A stretch of DNA of 64,000 bases. Source: Siphonodentalium dalli (Eukaryota; Mollusca; Scaphopoda; Gadilida; Siphonodentaliidae). The stretch covers positions 45,675,549-45,739,548 of the forward strand of contig CP136067.1 of NCBI GenBank assembly GCA_032622095.1. The letters run 5' to 3'. The position numbers and the translations under genes are program-made. The number at the start of each line of letters is the position of its first letter. The first letter of the stretch is position 1. Below are positions 44,301 to 56,950 of the stretch, piece by piece. The notes beneath the pieces were generated by a model. It was not told the origin of the DNA, searched no databases, and worked only from the letters and a program-made list of their open reading frames with translations.

Positions 44301-46167
44301 GTAGGCACCTTTAAACGGACATGGCTCATTCAAACCTCCAAATTTTATCAACGTAATTTGGAGGGACTAGGTCGATAAATACACGAATTATTGGTATTCC
44401 GGCTTCATATGATTTGTAATATACTTGCCAAAGTCACAGCCATTTTCCATCAGTTTTAAATTTTTTGCCCGAAGTTAGGCAAACGCTCTTTATTTCTACC
44501 ATATCAGAAATAGAATAACACCGAACGCTCTTTTGTACAAATGGCTTTTCATTGTTTGGGAACCAAACACCTTGTTCACAGTTGCATTTTTTATTACTTC
44601 AATGCGTCTTTTTACGTGACAGAATGCTCGTAGAAAGGTAGTTAATATATCTATCGACCTATTCCGATACCGGGAACAATTCAAAAGCGAATAATATTCG
44701 TATTTTGGAGTGCAAACCGCAATGCGGCTTTAAGATAAGGTAGGTAAGGAGACCCCCTCCAAAAACATACCTTTTTATTCTGGCTTTAGCACTCACATTC
44801 TGATCCAAATGTATTTTTGGCATGTAAATTGACAATGAATATCTTTTGTCTCATTTATGTACTAATTATAATCAATAACTGTTCATCCGAGTCAGAATCG
44901 AGAGGCCTTGATCTCTCAACCCATATCCCAGTCCACAGCTCTCACACTCTACTATGAAAACAGCCTCTTCTAATGACAGTCCTTCTTTCGCTTGGTAGGT
45001 GAGTATCTTATTCAACTGAGTTTTGTCACCTGCAAAACGAAAAGAATTTTCATAGGATGTGACAATATAGTATATACATTGATTGTACATATTTATATCT
45101 ATTGATTATTAATATATCACCACCACTAAATATTGCTTTGAACAGTAAGTGAACATGTTGAATTGTTTTTAAGGTGAGGCCTTAAAATAGTATATCTTCG
45201 TTTCGATAACAAACGTAGACAAATTATTTTTTAAATGTTTTTTTTATTTTTTGAAACAGCGATTTATACCAGTATATGGGATATAATCATTTTGAATATA
45301 TAAGCATTAACCAAAACAAATGGCACATTCAAATTTTATCCATTCATTTAAATATCATTACACCAGAGACAATGCTAGTGGAGTGTTCATCGGACTTTAA
45401 AGACGGAGAATACTGGCACACTGAAGACTACAATTAGTCAGTACTTGTCAAATCACTTTAAAACAAGTAGTTATAAACACGGACATAGCGGAGAGGGGTT
45501 TCGTTAACAGGCAGGGTATTCAACTTGAAATTTCCAACTGCAAACCCTTGCCCCCCCCCCCCCATATTAGTAGCTGATTGCCAGTCGCATCCCAACTGGA
45601 CCAAACTATATATTATAAACTGGTACTTCAAGCTCATGTTGAAAATTCCATCCTGATATTCCCCATAAAGTTGGGTCTAATTAATACGTTGTGTTCTGGT
45701 CATAGTGTTCAAATATATGTTATGGGCTTAAAGCCAAAATACACACTATTATTCGCTTTTGAATTTATCTCAGTATCGAAATAGGTCGATAAATATCTTA
45801 ACTTCCTTTCTATGAGCATTCTGTAACCCAAAAAGACGCATTGAGGTGATAGAAAATACGGTGTGAATACGGTGTTTGGGTCCAAACACAAGACAGCCAT
45901 TTGCACGACATGGAACAGAAAAGAGCGTTCCGTGGTATTATCTTCCTGATATGGTAGCAATAAAGAGCGTTTATTTAACTTCTGGCGAAATATTTGAAAA
46001 TGGCTATGACTTCGGCAAGTGTTTTTCTTTACCACACGAAGCCGGTATGTCAATAGTTCGTTTATGTATCGACCTATTGTATCCGTCGCTCCAAATTATG
46101 CAGAATTTTTGGTTTTGAAGGATCGAATTAGCCATGTCCGTTTAAACGACATACCAAGAGGCGTGCC
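44301..46167. mobile_element. 1.87-kb foldback element
   Basis: Arms of about 370 bp (44301-44675 and 45810-46167) are inverted copies, sharing 'tttaaacggacatggct', 'aaacgctctttatttctacc' and 'tcaatgcgtctttt'. It contains several AAAGAGCGTT words, linking it to the TTAAAGGYAC family. The inner 1.1 kb holds one exon candidate and a C-run (45551-45563). Confidence 0.65.
44872..45029 (-). CDS. candidate terminal exon inside the foldback
   Basis: After a good acceptor (gaattcttttcgttttgcag type) at 45029 it reads GDKTQLNKILTYQAKEGLSL, EEAVFIVECESCGLGYGLRD and QGLSILTRMNSY, then stop. It contains one C-x2-C. Not recognised; it could be captured host sequence or part of the element's own gene. Confidence 0.3.
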
Positions 46168-46204
46168 ATTCTCATTTCTTCTGTCTTCTAGAATGTATGT
46201 GCTT

Positions 46205-46530
46205 TAAGCTTTTCCAATCTTATGTTTCTGCTATCGATTACTTTTTTCTTGAGTTGATTGAGAGGGGCATGGTTTACGTTCTCTTGCTCTCTTTTTTCTT
46301 TTGGCTATCTTTATCATATGTTGATTGAGAAGCACGTGATTCAATTTATTTTGGCTATCTTCTGGACAGCTTCCAGCATTTCCAATCTATGTTTCTGCTG
46401 TCGACGACCTTTTTCTTGAGTTGATTGGCAGTCACGTGATTCACGTTTTCCCTTTGTTCTTTTAGTTATCTTTATCATCAGTCAATTGAGAAGCACCATC
46501 TTCAGATTTATGTTTTTCTGTCTTTTTCCT
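46205..46530. repeat. two-copy ~169-bp tandem repeat next to R340
   Basis: The units start 'ccaatcttatgtttctgct' (46215) and 'ccaatctatgtttctgctgt' (46382) and include 'ttttcttgagttgattg' and 'ttggctatctttatca'. Related text flanks R340 copy 1 (16350 and 16690). Confidence 0.55.
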
Positions 46531-46889
46531 CAACAATATCCTCCCGCAAATACGCACATAATCGACCTATGATGTGATATAGGTTCATAATGTCATTTGA
46601 TTCTTAAATAAGCGGACACTGGATTCTCATTCTCATTTCGTTTTATGGCGCGGTACACAGTGATACACAAGTTGAACAGCGTACACCTGAACAGTCGTGA
46701 GTTGGATTATTTGTGTTATCGTCCGCACATAATCTGCTTATAATCGCCCCATTATTAGTCGATAATGTGACTAAAAAGTTCTAATTTTCAGCACATGAAC
46801 TCAAAATGAGGCGATTCTAAACAGACTATCTACTTTAAATAAGTTCTATTATAAGCAGATAATGTGCTGGTTTTTGCGAGAACAGGTTG
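46531..46889 (+). repeat. R340 stem-loop repeat, copy 2
   Basis: Full-length relative of 16380-16682: 'caaatacgcacataatcgac' to 'gataatgtgctgg...gagaacagg'. The core stem is kept, with CG:CG where copy 1 has TG:CA (aatcgcc against ggcgatt). Confidence 0.75.
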
Positions 46890-46994
46890 TTTTCCTGTTG
46901 ATGTTTATTGTCAATTGACTGAGAACATCGATATTTTACCAGTCTCTGTTGAAATTTTTATCTTGTTTGGCAGCAACATTATCAATATACATTT

Positions 46995-47052
46995 GTCCGC
47001 TTTTGTGGTACTTTTGTTTGCCTGTCCGCTTTTGTGGTACTTTTGTTTGCCT
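46995..47052. repeat. two-copy 29-bp tandem repeat
   Basis: gtccgcttttgtggtac and ttttgtttgcct repeated exactly twice. Confidence 0.85.
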
Positions 47053-47396
47053 GAGATATATCTGCATGTTAAGTCTCTGTACTTCATCAGGTGGTACAGT
47101 GTTGTTTTCATCACCCATTTTTGTTTTGTACTTAGGCAGCTTCCGATGCGCAGTTTTCTAAATCAGTCCTCTTTGACAGTTGAACACATGAAATGAAAAG
47201 AAACATCCGTTAGTTTCTTTATAAATAATGCATATAATGTAAACATAATCAAACCATTGTTCTGCCAGAGAATCACGCAATTGGCTTATGTTCAAATCCG
47301 AGTTATGTCAGTGTGTTCCCTAGTGATATGAGGCAAGTTGATAGGTGGTATTTAAGATGAGATACTTGAATTTCCTTACAATATAAAAGACGCTAT

Positions 47397-49880
47397 GGTC
47401 CGAATCGGCATCTCCAGTTTAGACCTAGTTTAAACTACCAGTTTAAACTGGGTTTTAGTAGTAAAACCAAGTTTTTCTCCACCGCTGGGACGACATAGAT
47501 TTGGTCGATTGCGTTACCTGTGGGCCACACTTGTCCAATTGCAAGAATAGGAGGCGTGGTCTGTCTGTTTATTATCGCTAAGCTTGTCAATTCATTGTCC
47601 GGTCAAGCGACCTGTTGTCGCTATATAATCTCCTAATCAGGGGAATAACCCGTGCGCTTTGAGAAATCACGACGAATGCGCGGTCTGTTGTATAACGGTT
47701 AGATATTATCTAATATCATGGACGAACGTGACTTTTGGAACTCAAAAATATCTCTTGAGGGCATAGGTGGGGCCCCGCCACAAATACCACATAGAAACAC
47801 CACCACCCCGGGGGGTACCATCCGGACGGGTGAAAATGGGGTATGGACCATTTTTGAGAACGGGAAGGATTTCGGCGAATTTGACGGCATGAAAGGGTGG
47901 CTCGCCCATAATACCCGATAGAAACATCACCCCTCACCCCGGGATAACAGGGGTATGGACGGTAAGGATTTAGGCTAATTAATTTGACAGCAGGAGTGGG
48001 TGGCACGATCAAAATACACCATAGAACCACCCCTACCCACCCCTCACCGGGGGGGGTCCCACCAGAGGATGTGGAAATTGGGTACGCCCAAATACCGAAT
48101 AGAAACACCCCAACACTCACCCCCGGGGAAGGGTACCTCAAATAACGCATATAAACAACCCACCCTCACATCCGGGCGGGGTGGGTGGGTTACCACCCGA
48201 GGGTGAAGATGGGATATGAACCATGTTCGAGAACGGTAAGGATTTCGGCCAATTTGACGACAGGGGTGTGTGGCCCGCTCCAAATATCCCATATAGACAC
48301 CCTACCCTCATCCCTGGAGGGTACCACCCTGCTGGGGTAAAAATGGGGTATGGAGCATTTTATTCATTATTCGCAAAAACATGCCTCTGTTGGTTAATAT
48401 TACGGCATGTGTAGGTGGCACGCCCCAAATACCCCATAGAATGGGGTATGGACCGTTATCGAGAACGGTAAGGATTTCGGCCAATATGACGTCATTGTTG
48501 GGCGGCTCGCCCTCAAATATAGTCATAGAAACACCCACACCCTTACCGCGGGTGGTTCTACCCGAGCGGGTGAAATTGGGGTCCGGGGTGGGGGTGGTGT
48601 ATTTCTATGGGGCGCATTTGGGATGTGCCACCCACCGTTCTCGAAAATGGTCCATACCCCATTTCACCCCCTCGTGGTGGTACCTCCGGGTGAGGGTGTT
48701 TCTAGGGGGTAGTTGGAGCGGGCTACCCACACTGCTGACGTCAAATTGACTGAAATCCTTACCGTTCTCGAAAATGGTCCATACCCTATTTTCACCTCCT
48801 GTGTGGTCCCCCCCCCCCCAGCGTTCAGGGGTGGGCTGTTTCTATGGGACATTAGAGCGGGACATCCATCCATGCCGTCACTTGGCCGAAATGCTTACCA
48901 GTTTCGAAAATGGTCCATATCCCACGTTCACCCCCTCGGGTGGTACCCCTCCCGGATGTGAGGGGTGGTGTGTTTCTATGGGTTATTTGGGGCGAGCCAC
49001 CCACCCATACTATCAAATTGGCCGAAATCCTTACAGTTCTCCAAAATAGTCCATACTCCACCCACTCAGGGTGGCCGTTACCCTCCCCGGTCTCTGATGG
49101 GTATTTCGACCAACCCATGCGTCAAATTGACCGAAAGAGACCTTTTTGTGAATAAGGAATCAGTTTCAAAAGTCATGTTCGTGTCTAACGTGTCAATCTG
49201 ATCAGTCCGATCCCGCCATGCTCTCAGCCGCCAAATCGACATCCGAACGAGCGAATTGCAAACAGACATATATAGCAAGAAATCATCCATCACACTGGCA
49301 CATATTTTGTTAGAATTTATCTCATAAGTACCGACATCGCCTCCCCGAATTCCACTAAGACTCCCCTGCATCTACATTGAGTGACAAACGCCCGCGCATA
49401 AACGCCTCCCCCAATTCAAAATAAACACTCCCATATTCACGAAGAAACAACATAAATATTGGGCGAAAAATATCGGCCGAATAATTAAACCCAAAAAACT
49501 AGGTTTTAGTCAAACCTGGGGTAGGGTGGTTTAACTTTGAATTTTTTTCAAAGTATATTTAAAGGTGTATGTTCGAGGCGAGACGTATTGTACGAATAAA
49601 TCATATATACCTAAGCTTATACTGATGATTATATAGCCAAGTCACCACAAACAATTAGTAATATTACCATAACTTTATCACGTTAATAAAACCTAGTTTC
49701 AACTTAAACTGAGTTTATCACAAAACTTGGTTTAAGTACGCTAAAACCCAGTTTTACTCACATAAACCTGGTTTAACTACTGTAAAACCAAGTTTAAACG
49801 CTACTTAAACCTAGTTTAAACTGGAGTTAAACCTGGTCTAGAATAAAACCTAGTCTAAACCAGAGATGCCGATTCGGACC
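47397..49880. mobile_element. 2.48-kb element with subterminal motif arrays and internal minisatellite
   Basis: Perfect 18-bp inverted ends (GGTCCGAATCGGCATCTC) at 47397 and 49880, flanked by TAT on both sides (47394-47396, 49881-49883). Both subterminal zones carry many AAACCWRGTTTA / GTTTAAACTGG words (47415-47480; 49488-49520; 49688-49862), as expected of transposase-binding arrays. No transposase is seen. A 3-bp duplication fits CACTA or Harbinger types, but the terminal bases match neither well. Confidence 0.75.
47740..49140. repeat. GC-rich minisatellite that inverts in the middle
   Basis: The unit includes GGTATGGACCATTTTCGAGA, ACGGTAAGGATTTCGGCCAA and 'cccatagaaacaccccaccc'. It runs forward about 47740-48560 (anchors near 47845, 47955, 48220, 48445) and reversed 48590-49140 (anchors near 48640, 48765, 48885, 49010, 49115). 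Spacing varies from about 110 to 260 bp. All the overlapping open frames here come from GC-rich repeat text. Confidence 0.8.
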
Positions 49881-49939
49881 TATGAGTTGAACACATTGTA
49901 TTTATGTAATGTATTCAATGTTTAGTGTTCTTGTCAGTA

Positions 49940-50045
49940 TCTGAAAAATCCAGATAGCTACAAAGTTACAATTAGCTATCCACCACTCTTTTATCCTGAT
50001 AGCTGCTTGCTCTTAAAATGTAAAAGACATCGTTGCAATGTAAAA
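49940..50045. repeat. dispersed 'tagctatccaccactct' repeat
   Basis: Shares 'agctatccaccactctttta' and 'gatagctgcttg' with 56625-56690 and 57430-57520. A doubled 'aaaatgtaaaagacatygt' lies at 50014-50055. Confidence 0.45.
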
Positions 50046-50197
50046 GACATTGTGGTGTGTTCAAATTGTTTCTATGTAATGTGTAAGTAGTTAATCTTTT
50101 GCGATATTGCCATTATATAAGAACTTCAATGTAGCGACAAAGTTACATACAGAATACGCATGTAGTGTTTCTGAATACCAAATTTCACCACGAGTGA

Positions 50198-50247
50198 GAT
50201 TGATGATTTACCAAAATAGCTTTAGCGAGTGCGGTAAATCATCAATC
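50198..50247. repeat. 15-bp perfect inverted repeat
   Basis: GATTGATGATTTACC (50198-50212) and GGTAAATCATCAATC (50233-50247), loop of 20 nt. The flanks 'ccacgagtg' and 'cccacgagcgg' are weakly inverted too. Confidence 0.8.
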
Positions 50248-50830
50248 CCACGAGCGGTGACGCGTTATGCAGTAGGTCCCTAGATTTGCGTAGGTCTCCG
50301 TAGTTCACTCAATTCGCATAGGTCCCCGCAGTAATGCAATATATAGTAGGTCTACATGATTTATTGACTGATAAAATGGATTGATACCACTAAATGATCA
50401 TGTTAGATGTTACTTTGCATATATTTTTTTGCTTAGTGATACTTTGAGGATGAAGCCTTTAGAACTAAAATTACGTGATTTCTGATCCGGAAAGTAAGAG
50501 GATTATCTTACTGGCTTCGGGATAAGATATTAATTAGAGGATTACTGGATATATTTTTGATTTTATTTAGGTCCCCGTAGTAATGGAGGGGTGCATGCTT
50601 TATAGAATAATTAATGCCTAATATTATCAATAAGTGAGCATATTATATGATATTGCGTTGTTTTAAAAAAATTAAATATCTAATTATATATTTTGTTTAG
50701 CTTAGATGAAAACAAAAATAAGATTTACCATCCAGTTAATTAAGTTATGTTAAGATTAATTTGTTTTAAAGTTATCGACTGACAAGTGATCAGTACGTTA
50801 CTAAACATAACTTATTTAACTGAATGGTAA

Positions 50831-51602
50831 GTTTACACAGCCCAACTACATGGGTGACCATTAATCACATTGTTTGCGAGACTGGGTGTTTTCTTTGCGA
50901 AAAGGATCTGTCCTCTTTGAAGATTCATTTCGGCAATATCTGACTGTTGTGAAAAGGATCTGTTTTCTTTGAAGCTTCATTTCGGCAATGTCTGTTGTGA
51001 TAGGGTTGTGACTAATTATCAACTAGTGTTAGTACTCATAGATGAGTGACATTTTGTGATTCTAAGACATGATACTTATGTTGAGCACTGAGACTTTCAA
51101 ACTCATATTCATATTAATATTATTCAATATGCGACTTACCGATCCACGATACCCGTGCGGTCTCTATAGACATACATTTTACGACGGCAAATGTTTACGA
51201 TGATTTTATTAAATTTCAATGCTATACTTGCCATTTTATTTGTATACAAATGTAACTACCACGATCGCCTATCTTACTATATAAATAAAGCCATCTGTTT
51301 AAATTTTACATTTAATCAACACCTGTTGATTAAAGGCGCCTACTGTTGACTAAACTTCGCAGAGTGGATTAAACATTCTTCATACAATTTGAACGGAAAA
51401 GTGTTTATCCATAGCATTGTAAAAATCGTGGCATAACACAGTGGATTAAAACTTTCTCCATATACAATTTGAACGGAAAAGTGTTTATCCATCGCATTTT
51501 GTTTCTGAATAAAAATGTTTTTAATTCTAATTAACAAATTATAGCGTTCTGTATTGCTATATTACTACCACAATTGTAATACTTGACTTGGGCTGTGTAA
51601 AC
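50831..51602. mobile_element. 772-bp inverted-repeat element
   Basis: GTTTACACAGCCCAA at 50831-50845 and its perfect complement at 51588-51602. Inside are two local duplications: 'aaaaggatctgt' to 'tcatttcggcaat' (50900-50995, two copies) and 'tacaatttgaacggaaaagtg' with 'tttatcca' (51380-51495, two copies). No target duplication was seen. Confidence 0.55.
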
Positions 51603-52150
51603 ATTTTAATAAAATATATATAGCCTCAATAAAAATTAATCAAGAATACTAATTAAGTATACTCATAAATAATTCACAACAATACACGAGTGGTGTATAT
51701 TTGTTATTCTGAAACACTACGTGTGTATGTTTATACCATGACTATGTTTATACTATGAACTCCAAATAAATCAGCTTAAATTAACACGATTCTGGCGCAC
51801 CATTCACAATCATCCCCGTTGTGTTTCCCACACTTGGCCGTACACTCATAGCTGGCCAGGCGTATTGATACATTGAATCAGGTGAACACTCAATTGTACG
51901 AATATGGTATCAATGTAGCCAATTCACAATGAACTGTACTGAAACAACCATATTAAAACAACATGAATATAATAGGAAATACGAATTTAATGAATATAAA
52001 TTTAACACATTGTGGGAAATTTTGTTTCTCCGTCGGATTACAATAGTCTTCTTGAAATATATGTCCAATCTGTTGATCAGGATGTGATTTCCACGGAATA
52101 AACTGTTCGTCAGGTCCGTGGCTCTTGTAGGCATGTCTGCATCACCCATG

Positions 52151-52870
52151 TTAATATTTAGAGTATTCTGTGTGGAGGTTATATTTTAGATGGTCAGCTG
52201 AGGTAAGCTCAGTAGAAGCATTTGTTGAACTCTTTAAACAAGAACATCTTTCCCTCTCGTTCTCACTAGATGTCGAATAATTATTGATGCTTGCCATGTT
52301 TTTATGTCCAGTGATGTTAGCGATATCAATTGGTGCAACATAGTTTTCTCTCAATTTCTGCACCAGGTGTTTCGGGCACTTGTGTTGATCAGTCCAATCC
52401 ACCCTCCTTTGCATGACTTACATAATGCTAGCAACTTTATTAACTCCGACTTTCTGTCGCTTAAACCAACTATCACATGGATTATCTACGGGCGCTGTTC
52501 TAGCAGCAATATAGAATGGATTATCCTCAGCGCTGTATCCAATCGGTCTTTTCTGTGCGTATAGCTCATGTGTACTGGATTATGTTCATCATTTATGCCT
52601 GTACTATATATACATCCTTGGAGCAATTGTCCGAACATTTCTGATATCGGCACCCGTTCTAGTTTGTGTCTGTCAGTCGTTTAACTGTAGATATATTTTC
52701 CCTCGACTGTTTCAATGTTACATCTCCCCATCACAAATTGTTGTGTTCGTTCACTCCTCGCAGACCAAACTGAACAGTGTTATTAAACCACAGTGTGTTT
52801 AAAATAGAATTTGGGGTCGATTCCGCAAGCAGCGCCTTCTGATAAAGAACATTGATTTATGCATCATTGA
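52151..52870 (-). pseudogene. Crypton-type tyrosine recombinase, C-terminal part
   Basis: Minus-strand frames give NTLWFNNTVQFGLRGVNEHN, a TGA, WGDVTLKQ, further stops, then GADIRNVRTIAPRMYI. These are followed by ELYAQKRPIGYSAEDNPFYI, SWFKRQKVGVNKVASIM, a TAA, and LVQKLRENYVAPIDIANITG with GHKNMASINNYSTSSENE. FGLRG-x-x-EH, NKxxSIM, TGHKN and NNYS are shared with Crypton tyrosine recombinases and their domesticated relatives (ZMYM/QRICH1 DUF3504). The catalytic His (GHK) and Tyr (NNYS) are present, but the Arg of the H-x-x-R box is replaced (DQHKCPK). Several stops and frameshifts mark a dead copy. Confidence 0.7.
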
Positions 52871-53149
52871 TCGGTCCCGCCTTTTTAGTTTGTTGCCTTT
52901 TCCGCACCGTTATAATTGTTTCTGTTTTGCAACAAGCGCTCTCAAGTTTCAAATGAATCGTCCGATTTATTCATCTCTGAACTTCCGTATTTATGACTTT
53001 TTATGTAGCGGTCAAAGCCACCAATTTGACCACGCAACGAAATTGGTTCAAATTCAGTCCCGTCCTTCTGACACTGAGAATGTAATTGGAATTACCGGAT
53101 CAAGCTTATTGACTGGAATGTCATGAATTTACCTGTTTTCAGAATTTTT

Positions 53150-53583
53150 GTCCAGGAATGATTGAACAGTTTGATAGTCGCAATTACTTTGTTGCTCGCT
53201 GGTGAAATCTTCTACATTTTCGGATGATATATCAGCAAATCTATCTGGAAGAGTGACATCAGGTTCAATATTCTCAAATATTTCTGGCACACAATCAGCC
53301 TCCTTGGTTGTGGCTGAGTAATGTTCCCGTCTGAAAATGTCCCAATCTCATTTGATCCTGGGTTCATCATTTCATCAGTTTGCACATTCTCTGTAGGCAT
53401 AGAAATTGGAGTAACTTGGGTTTCATTATCTTGACCAAATTCTGACGCGAAGTGTCTCACAAGCGCCTGGTCAGCAAACAGGTCTTCCAAATCATGTGCC
53501 ATCGTGAAACCACCAAACATCGCTGGGTTATTAACATATAGTTTCAATTTTGAGATTGTCATCGAACGCAGACGTACACGCAT
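53150..53583 (-). pseudogene. Crypton recombinase, N-terminal exon
   Basis: From MRVRLRSMTISKLKLYVNNP the frame runs to about 53310. A shift then gives EPDVTLPDRFADISSENVED and FTSEQQSNCDYQTVQSFLDK to donor AACAG|GTAAAT. 'RFxxxSxExxxxFxxxQ' is how the N-terminal helical part of these recombinases begins. The middle of the protein (between 52870 and 53150) is missing, so it is deleted or unrecognisable. Confidence 0.5.
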
Positions 53584-53713
53584 GTGTTTGTTTACAAATC
53601 TCCGGTACTTTAATTCCGCATTTCTAAACGAAAACAGTACCTGGATTAACTCATATTAAAGGCATTTTTTGCGACATGAACATTTAAGCAATTATTAATA
53701 ACTCATATTACGG

Positions 53714-53733
53714 TCTACAATCTAGATTGTAGA
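53714..53733. repeat. 20-bp perfect palindrome
   Basis: TCTACAATCTAGATTGTAGA with no spacer. Confidence 0.8.
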
Positions 53734-54469
53734 TACAAGCTTTGTTTCAACAAATAAAACTTTCTATTTTTACCTCCAGCTGGTGCCCAAAATGTGCTAA
53801 AATAGGGTTTTATATGGAATGGCATGGTGTTCTGAACACCGAAATAGATATAATGAACATGGATGTGCTTGTACCCCCACCAATTGATCAAATACTGCCA
53901 ATAGTTGGACATTTTAAATCTCCAATTTAACAGCATGCAGTTGGAAAATACAGAATTTAAACAAGTAGAATCTTGATCTTTCCGACTGGATTATTAGTCT
54001 AAATTTGCATTATTTATTTAGCCTAGTTGAAAAAATACAACTTAATGGTGACAATCAAATTCGAAACGGTAGTCGTGTATTTTGGGGTTGAGTTGAGTAT
54101 AGTCGAACAATTGGATCCCAAAGAGTACGAATACATACACCAAAATAGGATATAGTCCCTATATTTCACAGGGAGGGTCATGCCATCAACAGGACCAGGG
54201 GCACCGGATGCGAGGATGCGGAGGGAACATGTGACATCGGTCTAGGGAGGACGAGAGGTGCCACGGATTGCCTTTTTGTCACCATACTGCATGCAATTCA
54301 TGTAAAATTGAAGGAATTGGCAGGGAGCTGTTAAGTTATATACTAATATATTATAACATTCATATAAAGTGCCCTTTTATGTAGACCTTCCCCTTGCCTC
54401 TCGATGCTTCTGGTGGACCCCATTTCGACGTGTCGCTGAATCTATATATACGCCCCATTTCTATATTTC

Positions 54470-54611
54470 GGATGGACGAATCCTTTGATATTCTTGGGTC
54501 GGATGCCCCCGCAACACCGAAATTCTGGTGTCGGGAGCCCGACTGTGCATTCACCACCAAACACGAAACGAGCTTGAGCAGACATTTATAGATACACGAA
54601 CGTGTGTAGAT
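54470..54611 (+). pseudogene. degenerate C2H2 zinc-finger exon candidate
   Basis: MDESFDILGSDAPATPKFWC continues REPDCAFTTKHETSLSRHL, then TAG and IHERV. C-x4-C...L-x2-H-x3-H is a C2H2 finger with the stop sitting between the two His. Either the copy is dead or the resemblance is chance. Confidence 0.3.
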
Positions 54612-56950
54612 CAACATGAAGATGGTGTGGTGACACCAGTTATACGTTCACCTGCCCAGTCATATATATGTGTGGCGATATGGTCACAAACATCACTCGT
54701 GGAACATATAGTCTTGGGTGTTGGCTGAAACCGCAGTCGTCTACATGGTTGAGTAGGGATTCTGCACTTCCCTGAACAGATGTTATCGTTTTGTAATCGG
54801 TTGGTAATCCTCATGGAATTCGTATTTTGATCTGGCACGATCTCCCTGTCTTTTCTTTCAATCGTTTCGGGTGTTACACCATACTGCTGAACTACCGATT
54901 TGAGGGGTCCGGATGTTTATGACTAATTTGTATTGCCAATTCTTCTCCTGTTTGGCTTCTTATAGATTGCTTGACAATTTTTTTTGCCAATTTGACATAA
55001 TTATTATGTTAACTCAAGTGTATAAAATACTAGCGGGTATACATAAACCATCTATATCAAGAGAACATATTGTCGATTGACATGAATAACTGACCCCGGC
55101 AACTTAAAAAATTACCACACGTGTCCAAACTTTCGTGCGCTGCCATGACAATTAGATTAAAACAAAATCCTGTATTTTTATGTTACTAGTAAATGGAACT
55201 TTTGTAATCGTAAAACGCTCTTTAAAAATATACGCCCATATGTGGTACATCGCATTGGGACTTAGGATGCCCCGTATTATGTGTCGATATTATTCTATAC
55301 CAACCATCATGTGCAAATAAACGGTTTCGCTTTCTCGAGTATAACCTTGGAAACCCACCATCTTTGGTCGACTGTAATATTTTACATTTATAAAAATATT
55401 AGTTTATATATAGTTTATACTGTGTTATATTGTATTATTTTCTAGAACATGCTATCATGTGACTTTTTTCCACTAAAACAAGATACAATTTGTCGTATTT
55501 TGGATAACTTCTAGCACATTGTAAACTATAATTAATCTATAGTTTTAAAATATAAAAGACTACCATTGACAAAAGAGTGAGGTTTTCATGGTTACTCATG
55601 ATAGTTAAAGTGCTAATTAAGATAACAAACAAGGGAAAATATCAAACATTGGACATTCAAGGAATATTTGTTGGATGATCTCATATCTTGACTGTGACAT
55701 TTGACCATTTTAATAAACATTTGTTATATATAGCACGAGTAGCAATATTGGCTGTGGAAATGTAAAAATGTACATTTGTGGCATGTGACATCAAGTTAGA
55801 AACGTGCAATATGATTCTAACCGACCGTAAAAGGCATTTTGCAGGGTGTAATCGAAAGCCTATCAGGCGTTCAATACAAATAATACAAAAAATACCGGGT
55901 GTTCAATGCTAGTTTGCCAGATTTTACCCGCCGTTCAATTCTGTTGGAGCACCACGCTTTAAAATCGGGCTCGTATATCGAGAAAACACAGGAAACAGCG
56001 GGCAAACGTTAAGCGTGGCTTTCAATGGGATATTAAGGCATCCAAAACATGTCTTTGTTATTAACTACGGCATCGTATAGTTTGAAAAATGTGCTTTTGA
56101 TCGCAAACGTGACGTGTTTTTAGCACGAAAATAGGAGGTTTAACCTTGATTTACGAGAGAACTAGACACGACACTGAAACGACATTAGTACGAAAATGTA
56201 GCGGAACATACCCCTCATCGAGGCAGATTGCCACCCGGGCTGGATTTTTCACACAATTGGAGGAAAAGACGAACATATACGTACCGTAGTCAGTCTGAAG
56301 TGAGCGACTTTTATTTATGGCTGATTAATTTATTTGTTAATCTTGTTCATTTTTATCGCAATAGTGAGTTTAATATTCAATTGAATCGAAACTATGAAAT
56401 TATTTTTAAAATAGAGTGATTTTGAGCTGAGGTCACGGAAGGTTAATGAAAGGTCAACTCGGATGTAGTTCTAATATGGGTATAAACTTTAACCATTGAA
56501 ATGCCATTCAAAAGTGTTAACCACAGTAGAACCGTGTTACCCATGGTCGGACTCGTGTTCATTATCAGTGGGGTATATTATATAGCATGTGTGTACACAG
56601 TAGCATAGGGGGTCATGGTATAAAAATAGCTATCCACCAGTCTGCTATTATGTGAATAACTGCCAGACTTGGATGGTGAAGTCATTCAATTGGAATGACA
56701 ACAAAGAAATGCAACCGACAGACAAGGATCTGAGCACAAAATAATATTCTGTATCTCACTACAATTTAACCTAAAAGTTGAACGGTTGCCATCAGTATTG
56801 TCAACAAAATAGACAGTGTTAAAAGATAATACCAAATGACTGCGATGGTTATCTACACATAAGAGTTGGGCATATCTATGAAATTTAGGGGCCCTACTGT
56901 ATACATAGTACGCAGCAGAGATATGCAATGAAACATTGAAATAATAAACC
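54612..56950. other. long AT-rich stretch, no gene recognised
   Basis: I found no splice-flanked block, no inverted ends and no known repeat here, apart from one 'aaaacgctcttta' word at 55211 and a 'tagctatccaccag' repeat at 56625. Confidence 0.5.

Noticed and set aside
47716-49371. Cluster of long open frames on both strands
   Set aside because: They come from the GC-rich minisatellite, which lacks stops in many frames. The peptides are Pro/Gly/Thr-rich and repeat with the DNA unit.
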